A stretch of 64,000 bases of DNA. Source: Chamaelirium japonicum (lineage: Eukaryota; Streptophyta; Magnoliopsida; Liliales; Melanthiaceae). The notes beneath the pieces are model-generated. The model did no database searches, was not told the DNA's origin, and was given only the letters and a program-made list of their open reading frames with translations. The translations under genes and the position numbers were made by a program. Shown piece after piece: positions 21,331 through 31,648 of this stretch (positions are counted from its first letter, which is position 1; each line of letters begins with the position of its first letter). The DNA is taken from NCBI GenBank assembly GCA_947650365.1, contig CANTAL010000198.1, positions 320,501 to 384,500 on the forward strand, written 5' to 3'.

Positions 21331-22560
21331 TTTCTCCGTACAGAATGGCCCCAGTTGAATTGTAGGAACTAAAGGAACAACTCGAAGAGTTGATAGAATT
21401 GGGATTTATTCATCCTAGTGTTTCCCCATGGGGAGCTCCTGTACCGTTTGCCCAGAAGGAAAATAGTTCTAAACAACTATGTATCGATTATCGAAAGTTG
21501 AACGCAATGACCATAAAGAATAAATACCTCTTGCCAAGAATCGAATATTTGTTTGATCAATTGAAAGGAGTCCATTTCATTTCAAAGATTGATTTGAGAA
21601 CGGGTTACCATCAGTTAAGGATCAAAGATGAGGATGTCCCTAAAATAGCATTCCGAACTCGTTATAGCTATTACGAATTTCTAGTCATGCCCTTCGGGTT
21701 GACTAATGCCCCTGCATCCTTTATGGACATAATAAACCAAATCTTAAAGCCCTTTTTGGATTAGTTTGTCATTGTCTTTGTAGACGACATCCTATCTTTT
21801 CTAAGACTGAGAAAGAGCACATAAAACACCTGAGGACCACCCTGCAAATTCCGAGGAATAACGGTATGTATGCCAAACTGAACAAATGTGAGTTCTGGAT
21901 GCGAGAAGTCAAATTATTGGGACATGTAGTCTCCAAGATCGATATATCTATAGATCTAGTGAAGATTGAAGCAGTTGTAGATTGGAAGCAACCTAGGACT
22001 ATGATAGAGATCAAAGTTTTTCTGGGTTTGGCAGGCTACTACCGTAGATTTATCAAAGGGTTCTTAAGATTAGCCTCTCTATTGACTCATTTAACCAAGA
22101 AAGATGTGAGGTTCTTCTGCCCCTATACTAGCAATATCGGTCAGTGGGAAGAAGTATTTGGTGTACACTGATGCAGCCATGCATGGTTAGGTGTAGTACT
22201 AATGCAAGATGGCAAAGTGATAGCGTATGCATCTAGACAGCTAAAACCCCATGAACTTACTTATCCAACGCATTACTTGGAGCTAGCTATTGTCATCTTC
22301 GTACTAAAGTTGTGGCAACACTACCTGTACGACTTCCTTTTTCATCCTGGTAAAGCTAACGTAGTGGCAGATGCACTAAGCAGGAAACCTCGAGAACGAG
22401 TACCCTATATGTCCGCCTTGAAGAGAGGGTTCCAAGACACTGTCGAATTCTTCGGACGGGTATCTACCGGAGACGGCTATTATCTTGGACATCTCTTTGG
22501 GTTAAAATCTCAACCCAACCTAAATAGTGTCATAATCGAAGCGTAGATGAAAAATGATGA
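21331..22560 (+). pseudogene. Reverse transcriptase and RNase H, with a deletion in RNase H
   Basis: Reverse transcriptase motifs run in order: [18 protein letters not shown], the [10 protein letters not shown] block, [13 protein letters not shown], the [15 protein letters not shown] block, then a TAG, then VIVFVDDIL with the catalytic DD. After frame changes come KCEFWMREVKLLGHVVS and FLGLAGYYRRFIKGF. RNase H starts near [19 protein letters not shown] and [17 protein letters not shown], but jumps directly to [18 protein letters not shown]. About 50 residues carrying the last RNase H catalytic region are missing. Dead copy. Confidence 0.87.
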
Positions 22561-23951
22561 GTTGCAAGAGCTACTGCTAAAGTTAGAAGCTGGCAAAGAA
22601 ATCAAGAATTGATCTATTGACTTTGAAGGAGGGTTAAGGTACAAACGTCGCTTGTGTCTTTCGATGGATCAGAAGGTCAGAGATATGGTTCTAAATAAGG
22701 CACATCGATCTCGATACTCGATCCATCCTGGTAGTACTAAGATGTATAGCGATCTCAAGAGGCACTACTAGTGGGTTGAGATAAAAGGTGACATTGCTGG
22801 CTTTGTTGCCAAATACCTAATTTGTTAGCAGGTCAAAGTGGAATATCAGAATCCGACGGGCCTATTGCAACCTCTACCAGTGGCAGAGTGGAAGTGGGAT
22901 CACATTACCATGGATTTCATGACCGGTTTACTAACCACGTGTGCCAGGCACGATGCAATTTTGGGTGATAGTAGATCGTTTGACCAAATCAGCCTATTTC
23001 CTTCTTGTACGAATGACGATGACCATGAACGAGCTTAGAGTGTTGTATGTAAATATGATTGTAAAACTACATGGCATTCCGATGTTTATAGTATCCGATA
23101 GAGATATGAGGTTTATATCGAATTTCTGGAAGAGTCTACATACTGCCTTGGGTATGCATCTGAAATTCAGTACAGCCTTCCACCCTCAAACAGATGGTCA
23201 TTCAAAAAGAACCATTCAGACACTAGAAGATATCCTGCGAGCTTGTTCCTTGGAATTCACCGACAATTGGGAGAGTCATCTACCATTGATAGAATTTTCC
23301 TACAACAACAGCTATTAGGCCAGTATTGGGATGGCACCGTTTAAAGTGTTGTATGGAAGACCTTGTCATTCTCCTTTTTATTGGGCAGAAGTTGGGGAGC
23401 ATAGCATATTGGGTCCAGAACTGGTCCGGGAGACTACAGAGAAGATTCAGTAGATCAGAGAACGGCTACATATAGCTCAGTGTCGTCAGAAAAGTTATTC
23501 CAATAACTAAAGATGACCGCACGAGTTTGCCACTAGAGAGCATGTTTTCTTGAAGATATCTCTGAAGCATGGAATTATTTGTTTTGGTAAGAAGGGCAAA
23601 CTAGCACCTCATTATATTGGCCCTTTCGAAATACTGAAGCGTGTGGGGGAAGTAGTGTACCGTTTGGCGCTACCACCTCAGATGTCTTTAGTGCATGCAG
23701 TATTCCACGTGTCTATGCTGAGGAAGTATCAACCCAATCATTCTCACATACTGGTATGGCAGTAATTGAATCTTGAAGCCGATGCCTCGTTCGAGGAAAA
23801 TCCAATGAAGCTATTGGCCAGAGAGGAGCAGGACCTACGCAATAGAACGATCCTGATGGTGAAAGTCTTTTGGATTCATCTATCTGAAGATGAAGACACC
23901 TGGGAAACTGAGGCAAACATGGAGGAACGTTATCATTCTTTGTTCGACTAG
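22561..23951 (+). pseudogene. Integrase and C-terminal chromodomain-like region
   Basis: HHCC half: MVLNKAHRSRYSIHPGSTKM then a CC half near 22815-22835. Core: [12 protein letters not shown] with the first catalytic Asp, VSDRDMRF with the second, FHPQTDGHSKRTIQTLEDIL covering the Glu region (glutamate replaced by lysine at the usual QTE position, so not certain). C-terminal part: LAPHYIGPFEILKRVGEVVYRLALP, then VFHVSMLRKY, and a final block ending EDTWETEANMEERYHSLF, as in Tekay-type chromoviruses. Frame changes near 22960 and stops at 23316, 23451 and 23763 inactivate it. Confidence 0.87.
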
Positions 23952-23980
23952 TTCCTTAATTTTGAGAAAATTTTTTTTGT

Positions 23981-24874
23981 GAGTGAAGGGTGTAAGAACC
24001 TAATTTTTCTTGTAATAAAATAATGCAAGTATATAGTTTTCTTCTGTTCATTGTGGAAAGTCAAGCATCGAAGGAAGTACCCTGAGGAACTTACAGGTAC
24101 ATAAGTGCACGGGGAGTAAATAGGGGAGACAGTGCACAGAAAAATACAGGCTTTTCGTCCGATCAGGGCTGTTAGGCCCTAACCCCAGAACTCAGGTGAG
24201 TCTTCTAGGAATACTTTAACATTGCCTCATGAGTAGTAAACCTTTTCTCCGGGTGTGTTTTCACTTCGTTCGGAGTCTGGTCTCGCATACATAGAAAGCA
24301 AGCCCCTTTCGCACATGAAGGGTAAAATCATTATTTTCAAAAAATAAACTTTTTTTGCAAAATTACCAAAACTTATTTTGGACCTAAATGTAATAAAAAT
24401 GAGTGTTTTGGGGATTATATATAATTTTTTAGGTTTTTAGTGCTAAAGCCTAATTCGAGAGTCAATTAGCCATAAATCGGATTCTAAACGGGATTAACGC
24501 GTCCTAATCACGCTTAGCACTAACCTAACCCTAAGGGTACTAGGAGAAAAGATACATGGGTCCCACTTGACATCATCCCACCTCACCCCATGTCATCCCA
24601 TGATGAAAAAAATTAGTAAAACCCTAATTAAGAGTCTAACCTAAGCTTATGACTAAACTATGTTAATTTAGGATCTAAAATAATCTAATCTACAACCTAA
24701 AACCCAAATTAAACTAAACCCAAACCCTAATTAAACCCCATGGCTACAAAGTAGGGCCTACTAGAAGGCATCTAGCCTCCTCCACATGCCTCCACTTGGG
24801 GAGATAAGCCCCCCCCAAGTGGGTGTGGCCGACCCCACCCAAAGGAGACCTAGTCTCGTTTGGCAACTAGCCTT
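23981..24874 (+). repeat. 3' LTR (first part) of the second Tekay-like element, with purine tract
   Basis: GAGTGAAGGG (23981-23990) precedes TGTAAGAACC at 23991, the LTR start. The LTR is interrupted at 24875 by Copia-A and continues at 39331. No gene seen. A short run of AACCCTAA-like words occurs near 24700. Confidence 0.75.
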
Positions 24875-27043
24875 TGTTGGGAAAAAATAATTCCCTAGAT
24901 CAAAGTCTGCACAGCGGGAGTCGGGTAGCGATCGTAGGACCATGTTGCCGGGTGTGTGCTATAAAAATTCTACATTATATAATCCTATCATCTGCACATG
25001 ATGGAATAGTAGGAACCCCTAATCGTCATTCTAATGAGATGATGCAACGTACATCAGATGACCTATGTATTAAAATTAGAACGAGCGATAGAAAGATTAT
25101 ACCTTCGTGCAGATTTTTTCACTGCGGAGGATTTTCTTCTTTGTTGGTGGAGACAGATACCGAGGTTTGGATAAAAAGGTACGAATGTAGATCCATCGTT
25201 GGGTTCACCGAGTCTTACTTCCCAACCGCGTCCTCGTTGAGAAATCTCTAAATGCCTCTCGCCAACGAGCCTCTTTCGATACTTGCAAAAGCCTTGAAGG
25301 AGACGAGAAAGAGAGAGGAAAGGTGTGCAGATTTTCGACGCAAGAGAGGGTCGTTTGGAGCAATAGATTGCAGCCAATAACTTCTTGGAACCTTTCATGA
25401 AATTCTCTTTTTTTCCTACCTTAAAGTGGCCAGCCATAGGGATTAAAAACTCCCTTGATATGGCTGGCCCTATCCTATCCAACCACCCAAAAAACAGCCC
25501 CCTAGATTTTAGGGGGGGCGGTTCCAACTATGCAACAACCCATATCTGGGGGAGGATCTTCTCAGATACTCCCTATATCAGATCATGGCTGCAAATGGGC
25601 ACCCCTAGCATAAGTGGCCGGCCATTAGGGCATGCGGGTGCCATTTGGCAAAAGACCAAAATACCCCCATGCTTCTAATGGTCGTACACTCGTGTATCGG
25701 GCTTCGATTATGAAACCGTTCGAACCTGTATGACCCCTAGGATTTCTAGTGTCCTCTCGACATAGAAATGTTGTTCTCTTATCTGGGGGTGCCCTCAGTA
25801 ATTTATCCATACTTAGGGGTGCCATTAGTAAAACGAGGGGTGCCCTTAGTAAAATTTATCGAAGCAACTCTACCGAGCTCCCGTGCGATGCACGCTCGGA
25901 TTGTCTGCACCTATGAGAGGTGTTAGATATTTTACATATACCTTTAACCACTCTGGGGTTGCCCCCTGGAAGCATACTTTGTTTCTCTTTCTCTCTTATG
26001 CTCTAGTGCGAAGCACCCGTGGGATGATCGTTTTCCTAACTAAGGTAGTGCAAGTAAGGGAAGAGATGGTAGACATAATTTTAGATGTGGACAAGGTGGA
26101 ACCTGCAGGGACTAGGATTCATGGCTAACAACCAGCACTCGGCCAACACACCCTACAGGTGTCTTTGCTGTCCTCTGGGCCCCGATTAACTTACGAAGCT
26201 AAACAGAGCACGATACAATTTGACCTCCAATCCTCCTAGACTTATTATGTTCTCTTGTATACCCTTGATCTCCGCTCAGTTATAGTAGTGTGATATCCCT
26301 CCACGTAGTGCCATGATATAACTTGAGCGGTGGAGAACACTGTCAGACTCAAGTGATCATTTGACATGGTTCTATCCAGGTGAACTAATCGCAACGCACT
26401 TCCCTTTGCTTTGGCCAAGTTAGGGGATTCGATCATCAGCTCGACTGACAAACACCAGGCCTGGTTTTCGTACGATGTGAGTTTGACCATGGAACGCACT
26501 ATCGGTTAGGGTTGTGGATGGTCTGTAAGAGTGATATACCGATGCGACGTCAATCGGGTAACCCAACGCACCATAGTATTGGGTCGCATAAATGGATCCC
26601 TCACACGTTGGTGCATCAAAGCACCATGCAACTGGTTAGCCCACCGGTCATGATTCCTCAGGGTTTAGGACCAACTACTCTAAGCAAAAACATGGCTTAA
26701 TGCACCAGTGTCTGCTCACTGATCTGTGCACCATGTTGGCTCCGTTCGATCACAGTAACTATGCCTGGCAATGACCATGGTGAAGGTTTCATGCTCTGTC
26801 ATTCCAACAGCTTCTCAAAATAGGGGAACCAGCCCTATCATAGCTGTGAACAATTTAGGTTATATGTTTCCAATTTATTGATCTTTTCTCTCAGCAGATC
26901 TATATGAACTATGGCTTACTGTTTTATCCTAGAATACGAGATATGATCACGTATCACTAATGCAATTCTTATTCAAATACAACCTCTCTATTATTTTTCT
27001 AAATAAAAAAATTTTACAAGCTAAGAACACATCAATTCCAATA
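24875..27043 (-). repeat. 3' LTR of Copia-A
   Basis: Pairs with 37163-39330. It ends on the plus strand as ATTCCAATA where the other has ATTCCAACA, so the terminal TG is mutated. No gene supported inside. Confidence 0.92.
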
Positions 27044-27057
27044 ATCTCCCACTTGGT
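27044..27057 (-). other. Polypurine tract of Copia-A
   Basis: Minus strand AAGTGGGAGATTAT directly precedes the 3' LTR, the usual form for this group of copia elements. Confidence 0.85.
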
Positions 27058-28866
27058 CTAGTGAAGAAAAATGGTCTTGACTCCTATAGCTCCCGTATAT
27101 TGTTCGAACATTTTGCTTGGTATCGCCTTGGTGAATGGATCAGCAATATTGTCTGCAGATGCTATCAAGGTCACCACCACTTGCCCTTCCTTTTGAAACT
27201 ACCGGATCAGGTGGTACTTGCGTTCGATGTGCTTCCCCTTCTTGTGGTTCCTTAGCTCCTTTGCTTGTGCTACCGCTCCGCTATTGTCACAATAAAGGAC
27301 AATAACTCTCTGAGCCTCTGGTACGAACCCTAAGTTTATCAAGAACTTCTTGAGCCATACCGCCTCTTTCGCTGCTTCGTATGCTGCTACGTACTCAGCC
27401 TCAGTAGTAGAGTCTGCGATGCATTTCTGCTTCACACTCTGCCAACTGACTGCTCCTCCTCCTAAAGTGAAGACAAACCCTGAAGTCGACTTTCTGGATT
27501 CCATATCTGACATAAAGTTAGAATCCGTGTACCCAATCGGCGTCAGATCTTGTGAAGTATAAACTAACCCATAATCCCTTGTTCGATGAAGGTATTTGAG
27601 TATATTCTTCACAGAAGTCCAGTGTGCTAGACTCGGGTTTGACTGAAACCGACCCATCATTCCTACTACAAAATAGATATCTGACCTTGTACAATACATT
27701 GCATATATTAGGCTACCTAACGTTGATACGTAAGGTACCTTTTACATCTCTACCTTCTCCTCAGGTGTCTTAGGACCTTGATCCTTGGACAACTTGGTCC
27801 CCTTGCCTAAAAGCAATAGACCTTTCTTGGAGTTTTGCATTGCAAACCTGGCCAGAATCTTATCTATATATGCAGCTTGTGACTGCGAGAGAATTCTGTT
27901 CTAGCAATCTCGAGTTACCTTTATCCCCAGAATATAACTCGCTTCACCTAGGTCTTTCATGTCAAATTATTTTGATAGCCAGACCTTTACCGTTGACAAT
28001 ATTCCTACATCATTTCCAATCAGTAGGATATCATCTACGTAAAGTAAGAGATACCTCTGTAGTTCCATCACTCCTCCTATAAACACATGGCTCATTCTAT
28101 TTTGATCGAATTCGTAGGAACGGATCATTTGATCAAAACGAGTGTTCCAACTCCTGGATACTTGCTTGAGTCCATAAATGGACCTTTGCAACTTGCAAAC
28201 CAGGTTCTCCTGACCACCTGACTCAAAACCTAGAGGTTGCATCATATATATGTCTTCATCCAATTCCCCATTGAGGAAAGTTATCTTGATATCCATTTGC
28301 CAGATCTCCCAATCGTGATGGGCTATAATGGATAAGAGGATCCGAATAAACTTAATCATAGCTACCGGTAAGAAGGTCGATCTCATCATAGTCGATCCCT
28401 TCTCTCTGGGTAAAACCCTTGGCAACTAATCTAGTTTTATAAGTCTCAACGAAACCATCAGGTCCTCTTTTTTTTTATACACCCACTTACACCCAATGGA
28501 TTTAATATTGGGTGTAGGTGTAACAAGAGTCCAGACAACATTTTGGGATATTGATGTAATTTCTTTCTCCATGGCTTTTTGCCAGTATATTCTATCAAAA
28601 GCTCCCACTGCCCCGTCATAGGTCAAGGGATCATCCTCCTGATACTTTAGATCAACCAACAGGGTTTCTCTATAATATCTCTCAAGAGCTCTGATGATTC
28701 TCCCACTATGACAAGAAAGTAGTTCAGAGTGAGTTGGTTCTCCAGAATCTGGTATATCAAGGTCTGCTTTACTATCCTTTACTATGCTCTCGGATCTAGT
28801 ATTTGATCTAGTACTTAGTGGTTCCTCAAGAACCACCTTACTAGTGGGTTTATGGTCTATTATATA
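27058..28866 (-). pseudogene. Copia-A reverse transcriptase and RNase H
   Basis: Minus strand from 28866. The RT start contains YWQKAMEKEITSISQNVVWTL and GCKWVYKKK. A TAG near 28426 and a frame change follow, then MDIKITFLNGELDEDIYM, VCKLQRSIYGLKQVSRSW, and LLLYVDDILLIGNDVG with the catalytic YVDD intact. RNase H: YTDSNFMSDMESRKSTSGF with the first Asp, STTEAEYVAAYEA with the Glu, and LYCDNSGAVAQAKE with the next Asp, then KKGKHIERKYHLIR. The end of pol reaches to about 27060 before the purine tract. Stops and frame changes around 27700-27960 break it. Confidence 0.9.
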
Positions 28867-29270
28867 GTCTTGCTCTAGGAAACAGTATTCGTTGAAACGA
28901 TTACCTTCTTTTCAATAGGGTCATAGAATAGACCATCTTTGGTCCCTTTGGGGTAGCCTATAAACAAACACACCTTTGTTTTTGCTTCCATCTTATCCCT
29001 CTTGTCCTTCCGCACATGAGCTGGACGACCCCATATTCTGAGATGTTGTAGTGATGACTTCTGCTGCGACCATAGTTCCCTAGGAGTTTGAGGCACTGAC
29101 TTGGATGGGACAAGGTTTAAGATGTATGTTGTTGTTTCAAAGTCATAACCTCAAAATATGGTTGATAAACTAGCATAACTCATCATGCTTCGGACCATGT
29201 TTAGCAAGGTCCTATTCCTTCTCTCAGAGACCCCGTTCTGTTGTGGTATACAAGGAGCAGTTAACCGGGA
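28867..29270 (-). pseudogene. Copia-A integrase, C-terminal part
   Basis: Minus strand: RLTAPCIPQQNGVSERRNRT carries the catalytic Glu region of copia integrase (PQQNGVSERRNRTLL). A stop and frame change near 29150 precede SLQHLRIWGRPAHV and KTKVCLFIGYPKGTKDGLFY, the usual region after the core. It is cut off from its N-terminal half by the Cassandra cluster at 29278-30814. Confidence 0.88.
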
Positions 29271-29277
29271 GCTGATC

Positions 29278-29619
29278 TGTAACATCCGCCCCAAACATAT
29301 AAGATTTTGTCCGCTTTGCCCGTGCCCGCACGAGAACTTCCCAGGGTAGTTACCCATCCTAGTACTACTCTCGCCCGAGCACGCTTAACTACGGAGTTCT
29401 TACGAATTCCGTAGCGGCGCACGGTTTTAAAACGCGTCTTCTATGTTTGGGAGGGGAAATTATATAAGTAGCTCAGGATCTCCTTCTCTCCAGGCGATGT
29501 GGGGCTAACTCATGGCCTTGTACACCTCACCTCACCTCACCTCACCTCATCCATCTTGGCATTCCCGCCTCAGGAGTCTTGGCTCTTGGCTATTGGCCTA
29601 TTGGATCTTGGTCGTCACA
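29278..29619 (-). repeat. Cassandra LTR a
   Basis: Minus strand TGTGACGACC to GATGTTACA. 5S-like part about 29327-29399. Its C-box region is changed (GGGTAACTACCC instead of GGGTGACCTCC), a subtype shared with LTR c. Confidence 0.93.
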
Positions 29620-29700
29620 ATCCACCCCCCTTAGGGCTACACGTCCTCGTGTAGGGTTAGACCCCCCCCATCCCGAGGAGAACTGGCTCTGATACCATTT
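29620..29700 (-). other. Complete Cassandra internal domain with primer site and purine tract
   Basis: Minus strand starts AAAATGGTATCAGAGCC (initiator-Met primer site) and ends in a GGGGGGTGGAT purine tract before the next LTR. 81 bp, non-coding. Confidence 0.92.
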
Positions 29701-30042
29701 TGTAACATCCGCCCCAAACATACATGATTTTGTCCGCTTTGCCCATGCCCGCACGAGAACTTCCCAGGGAGGTCACCCATCCTGGGACTACTATCGCCCG
29801 AGCACGCTTAACTACGGAGTTCTTACGAATTCCGTAGTGGCGCACGGCTTTAAAACGCGTCTTCTATGTTTGGGAGGGGAAATTATATAACTAGCTCAAG
29901 ATCTCCTTCTCTCCAGACGATGTGGGGCTAACTCATGGCCTTGTACACCTTACCTCACCTCACCTCACCTCATCCATCTTGGCATTCCCGCCTCAGGAGT
30001 CTTGGCTCTTGGCTATTGGCCTATTGGATCTTGGTCGTCACA
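29701..30042 (-). repeat. Cassandra LTR b
   Basis: 342 bp. It shares with LTR d the more 5S-like subtype (AGGATGGGTGACCTCC-type C-box region) and carries extra apparent C-to-T changes. Confidence 0.92.
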
Positions 30043-30082
30043 GACCCTCCCATCCCGAGGAGAACCGGCTCTGATACCATTT
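30043..30082 (-). other. Primer-site half of a Cassandra internal domain
   Basis: 40 bp: the primer-site half, ending at GACCC directly against the U3 end of LTR b. The missing half is found inverted at 30425-30469. Confidence 0.92.
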
Positions 30083-30424
30083 TGTAACATCCGCCCCAAA
30101 CATATAAGATATTGTCCGCTTTGCCCGTGCCCGCACGAGAACTTCCCAGGGTGGTTACCCATCCTAGTACTACTCTCGCCCGAGCACGCTTAACTATGGA
30201 GTTCTTACGAATTCCGTAGCGGCGCACGGTTTTAAAACGCGTCTTCTATGTTTGGGAGGGGAAATTATATAAGTAGCTCAGGATCTCCTTCTCTCCAGGC
30301 GATGTGGGGCTAACTCATGGCCTTGTACACCTCACCTTACCTCACCTCACCTCATCCATCTTGGCATTCCCGCCTCAGGAGTCTTGGCTCTTGGCTATTG
30401 GCCTATTGGATCTTGGTCGTCACA
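30083..30424 (-). repeat. Cassandra LTR c
   Basis: 342 bp, about four differences from LTR a. Its U3 end abuts the inverted purine-tract half. With LTR d it forms a 340-bp inverted repeat around a 45-bp loop. Confidence 0.92.
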
Positions 30425-30469
30425 GGGTCTAACCCTACACGAGGACGTGTAGCCCTAAGGGGGGTGGAT
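30425..30469 (+). other. Purine-tract half of a Cassandra internal domain, inverted
   Basis: 45 bp: starts GGGTCTAACC (reverse complement of the GACCC break) and ends in the purine tract GGGGGGTGGAT before LTR d. 40 + 45 equals an 80-bp internal domain plus a 5-bp duplication. Confidence 0.92.
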
Positions 30470-30814
30470 TGTGACGACCAAGATCCAATAGGCCAATAGC
30501 CAAGAGCCAAGACTCCTGAGGCGGGAATGCCAAGATGGATGAGGTGAGGTGAGGTGAGGTGAGGTGTACAAGGCCATGAGTTAGCCCCACATCGCCTGGA
30601 GAGAAGGAGATCCTGAGCTAGTTATATAATTTCCCCTCCCAAACATAGAAGACGCGTTTTAAAGCCGTGCGCCACTACGGAATTCGTAAGAACTCCGTAG
30701 TTAAGCGTGCTCGGGCGAGAGTAGTCCCAGGATGGGTGACCTCCCTGGGAAGTTCTCGTGCGGGCATGGGCAAAGCGGACAAAATCTTGTGTGTTTGGGG
30801 CGGCGGATGTTACA
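30470..30814 (+). repeat. Cassandra LTR d, inverted relative to a-c
   Basis: 345 bp on the plus strand, TGTGACGACC to GATGTTACA, with a 3-bp insertion (CGG) near the U5 end. It pairs with LTR b by sequence subtype. Confidence 0.92.
30690..30764 (+). ncRNA. 5S rRNA-derived Pol III promoter region within Cassandra LTR d
   Basis: Reads GAACTCCGTAGTTAAGCGTG, then CTCGGGCGAGAGTAGT and CCAGGATGGGTGACCTCC. These correspond to the A box, intermediate element and C box of plant 5S genes. It is part of a retrotransposon LTR, not of a 5S gene: the first about 40 nt of 5S are replaced and no 5S spacer follows. Confidence 0.85.
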
Positions 30815-30821
30815 GCTGATC

Positions 30822-31630
30822 CCATGATCCTTTAGGTACGTGAGAAATTCGTCCGATAGGTATTCACCACCTCGATCTGATCGAAGGGTTTTAATACATT
30901 TACCCTTCTGCTTTTCTACTTCAGCCCTGAATTCTTTGAATATGTCAAAGGATTCTGACTTCCGTTGCATTAGGTAAACATGGTCGTATCTAGAGTAATC
31001 ATCACTAAACGTGATGAAGTACTCATAGCCTCCTATTGCTCTGACGCTCATGGGTCCACAAATATCAGAGTGTATTAACTCCAACACTTCAGTGGCTCTC
31101 ACCCCTGATCCTTTAAAGATTCTTTTGGTCATCTTTCCCTCTAGACAAGGCTCACAGGTGGGAAGGATCTCCGAAGGATCTATTTCCAGAAGCCCGGCCT
31201 TCACTAATCTGTGAATCCTATCTAAGGCTATATGACCTAATCTCAAATGCCACAATAGTGTTTGGTTATCCGAAGGATTTTTACGTTTAAATGAGTTATT
31301 AATTTGGAAAGTCATTGCCATTATGTTATCTATTTCTAGAACTTGATTTAATATATAGAGACCATTCTGAACCATTCCTCTTACTATAAAAGTCCTATTC
31401 AGTTTTATAGACACTCCACATGCATCAAATAGAACTGAATAGCCTTTAATAACTAAAGAGGAAATAGAGATTAAATTACGTTTCAAGGATGGTACAAATA
31501 ATACATCTCTTAACATTATTGTTTGATCAAAAAATCTAAGAATAACATCTCCTACGGCTTCAACAGCTGCAACTGCATCAGTTCCCATGCTCAGGATCAC
31601 TTCTCCATCAAGCAGCCTTCTGCTTTCCTG
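30822..31630 (-). pseudogene. Copia-A GAG-pre-integrase and integrase N-terminal half
   Basis: A nearly open minus-strand frame from 31600. It shows the protease C-terminal part (LRDVLFVPSLKRNLISISSL), then LWHLRLGHIALDRIHRL, which has the H-X-H part of the HHCC finger, then CEPCLEGKM with the CC half. The core follows: LIHSDICGPMSV with the first catalytic Asp, TFSDDYSRYDHVYLMQRKSE, and LRSDRGGEYLSDEFLTYLKD with the second Asp. The frame then enters the Cassandra cluster at 30821. This is the best preserved part of Copia-A. Confidence 0.92.
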
Positions 31631-31648
31631 AAACCCCTGTAATGAATT
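31631..31648 (-). other. Target site duplication of the LINE, left copy
   Basis: AAACCCCTGTAATGAATT matches 34492-34509 with one mismatch. Confidence 0.9.

Larger units (their letters stand above)
29271..30821 (-). mobile_element. Rearranged Cassandra-type TRIM cluster with four 5S-bearing LTRs
   Basis: Four LTRs of 342, 342, 342 and 345 bp (a 29278-29619, b 29701-30042, c 30083-30424 on the minus strand, d 30470-30814 on the plus strand) alternate with an 81-bp internal domain (29620-29700) and two partial ones (30043-30082, 30425-30469). Each LTR contains 5S rRNA-derived sequence. The internal domain has an initiator-Met primer site and a GGGGGG-type purine tract, the Cassandra layout. GCTGATC is repeated at 29271-29277 and 30815-30821, and the target is the uninterrupted integrase sequence of Copia-A. 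Both outer ends are U5 ends. Both inner partial domains abut U3 ends and share GACCC. No protein is encoded. Confidence 0.92.

Noticed and set aside
24690-24740. AACCCTAA-like words as telomeric repeat
   Set aside because: Only a few irregular copies, not a tandem TTTAGGG array.
30690-30764. Genuine 5S rRNA genes
   Set aside because: Only the promoter-bearing part of 5S is present, inside an LTR with TG/CA ends, primer site and purine tract. A 5S array would have full 120-bp genes and spacers.
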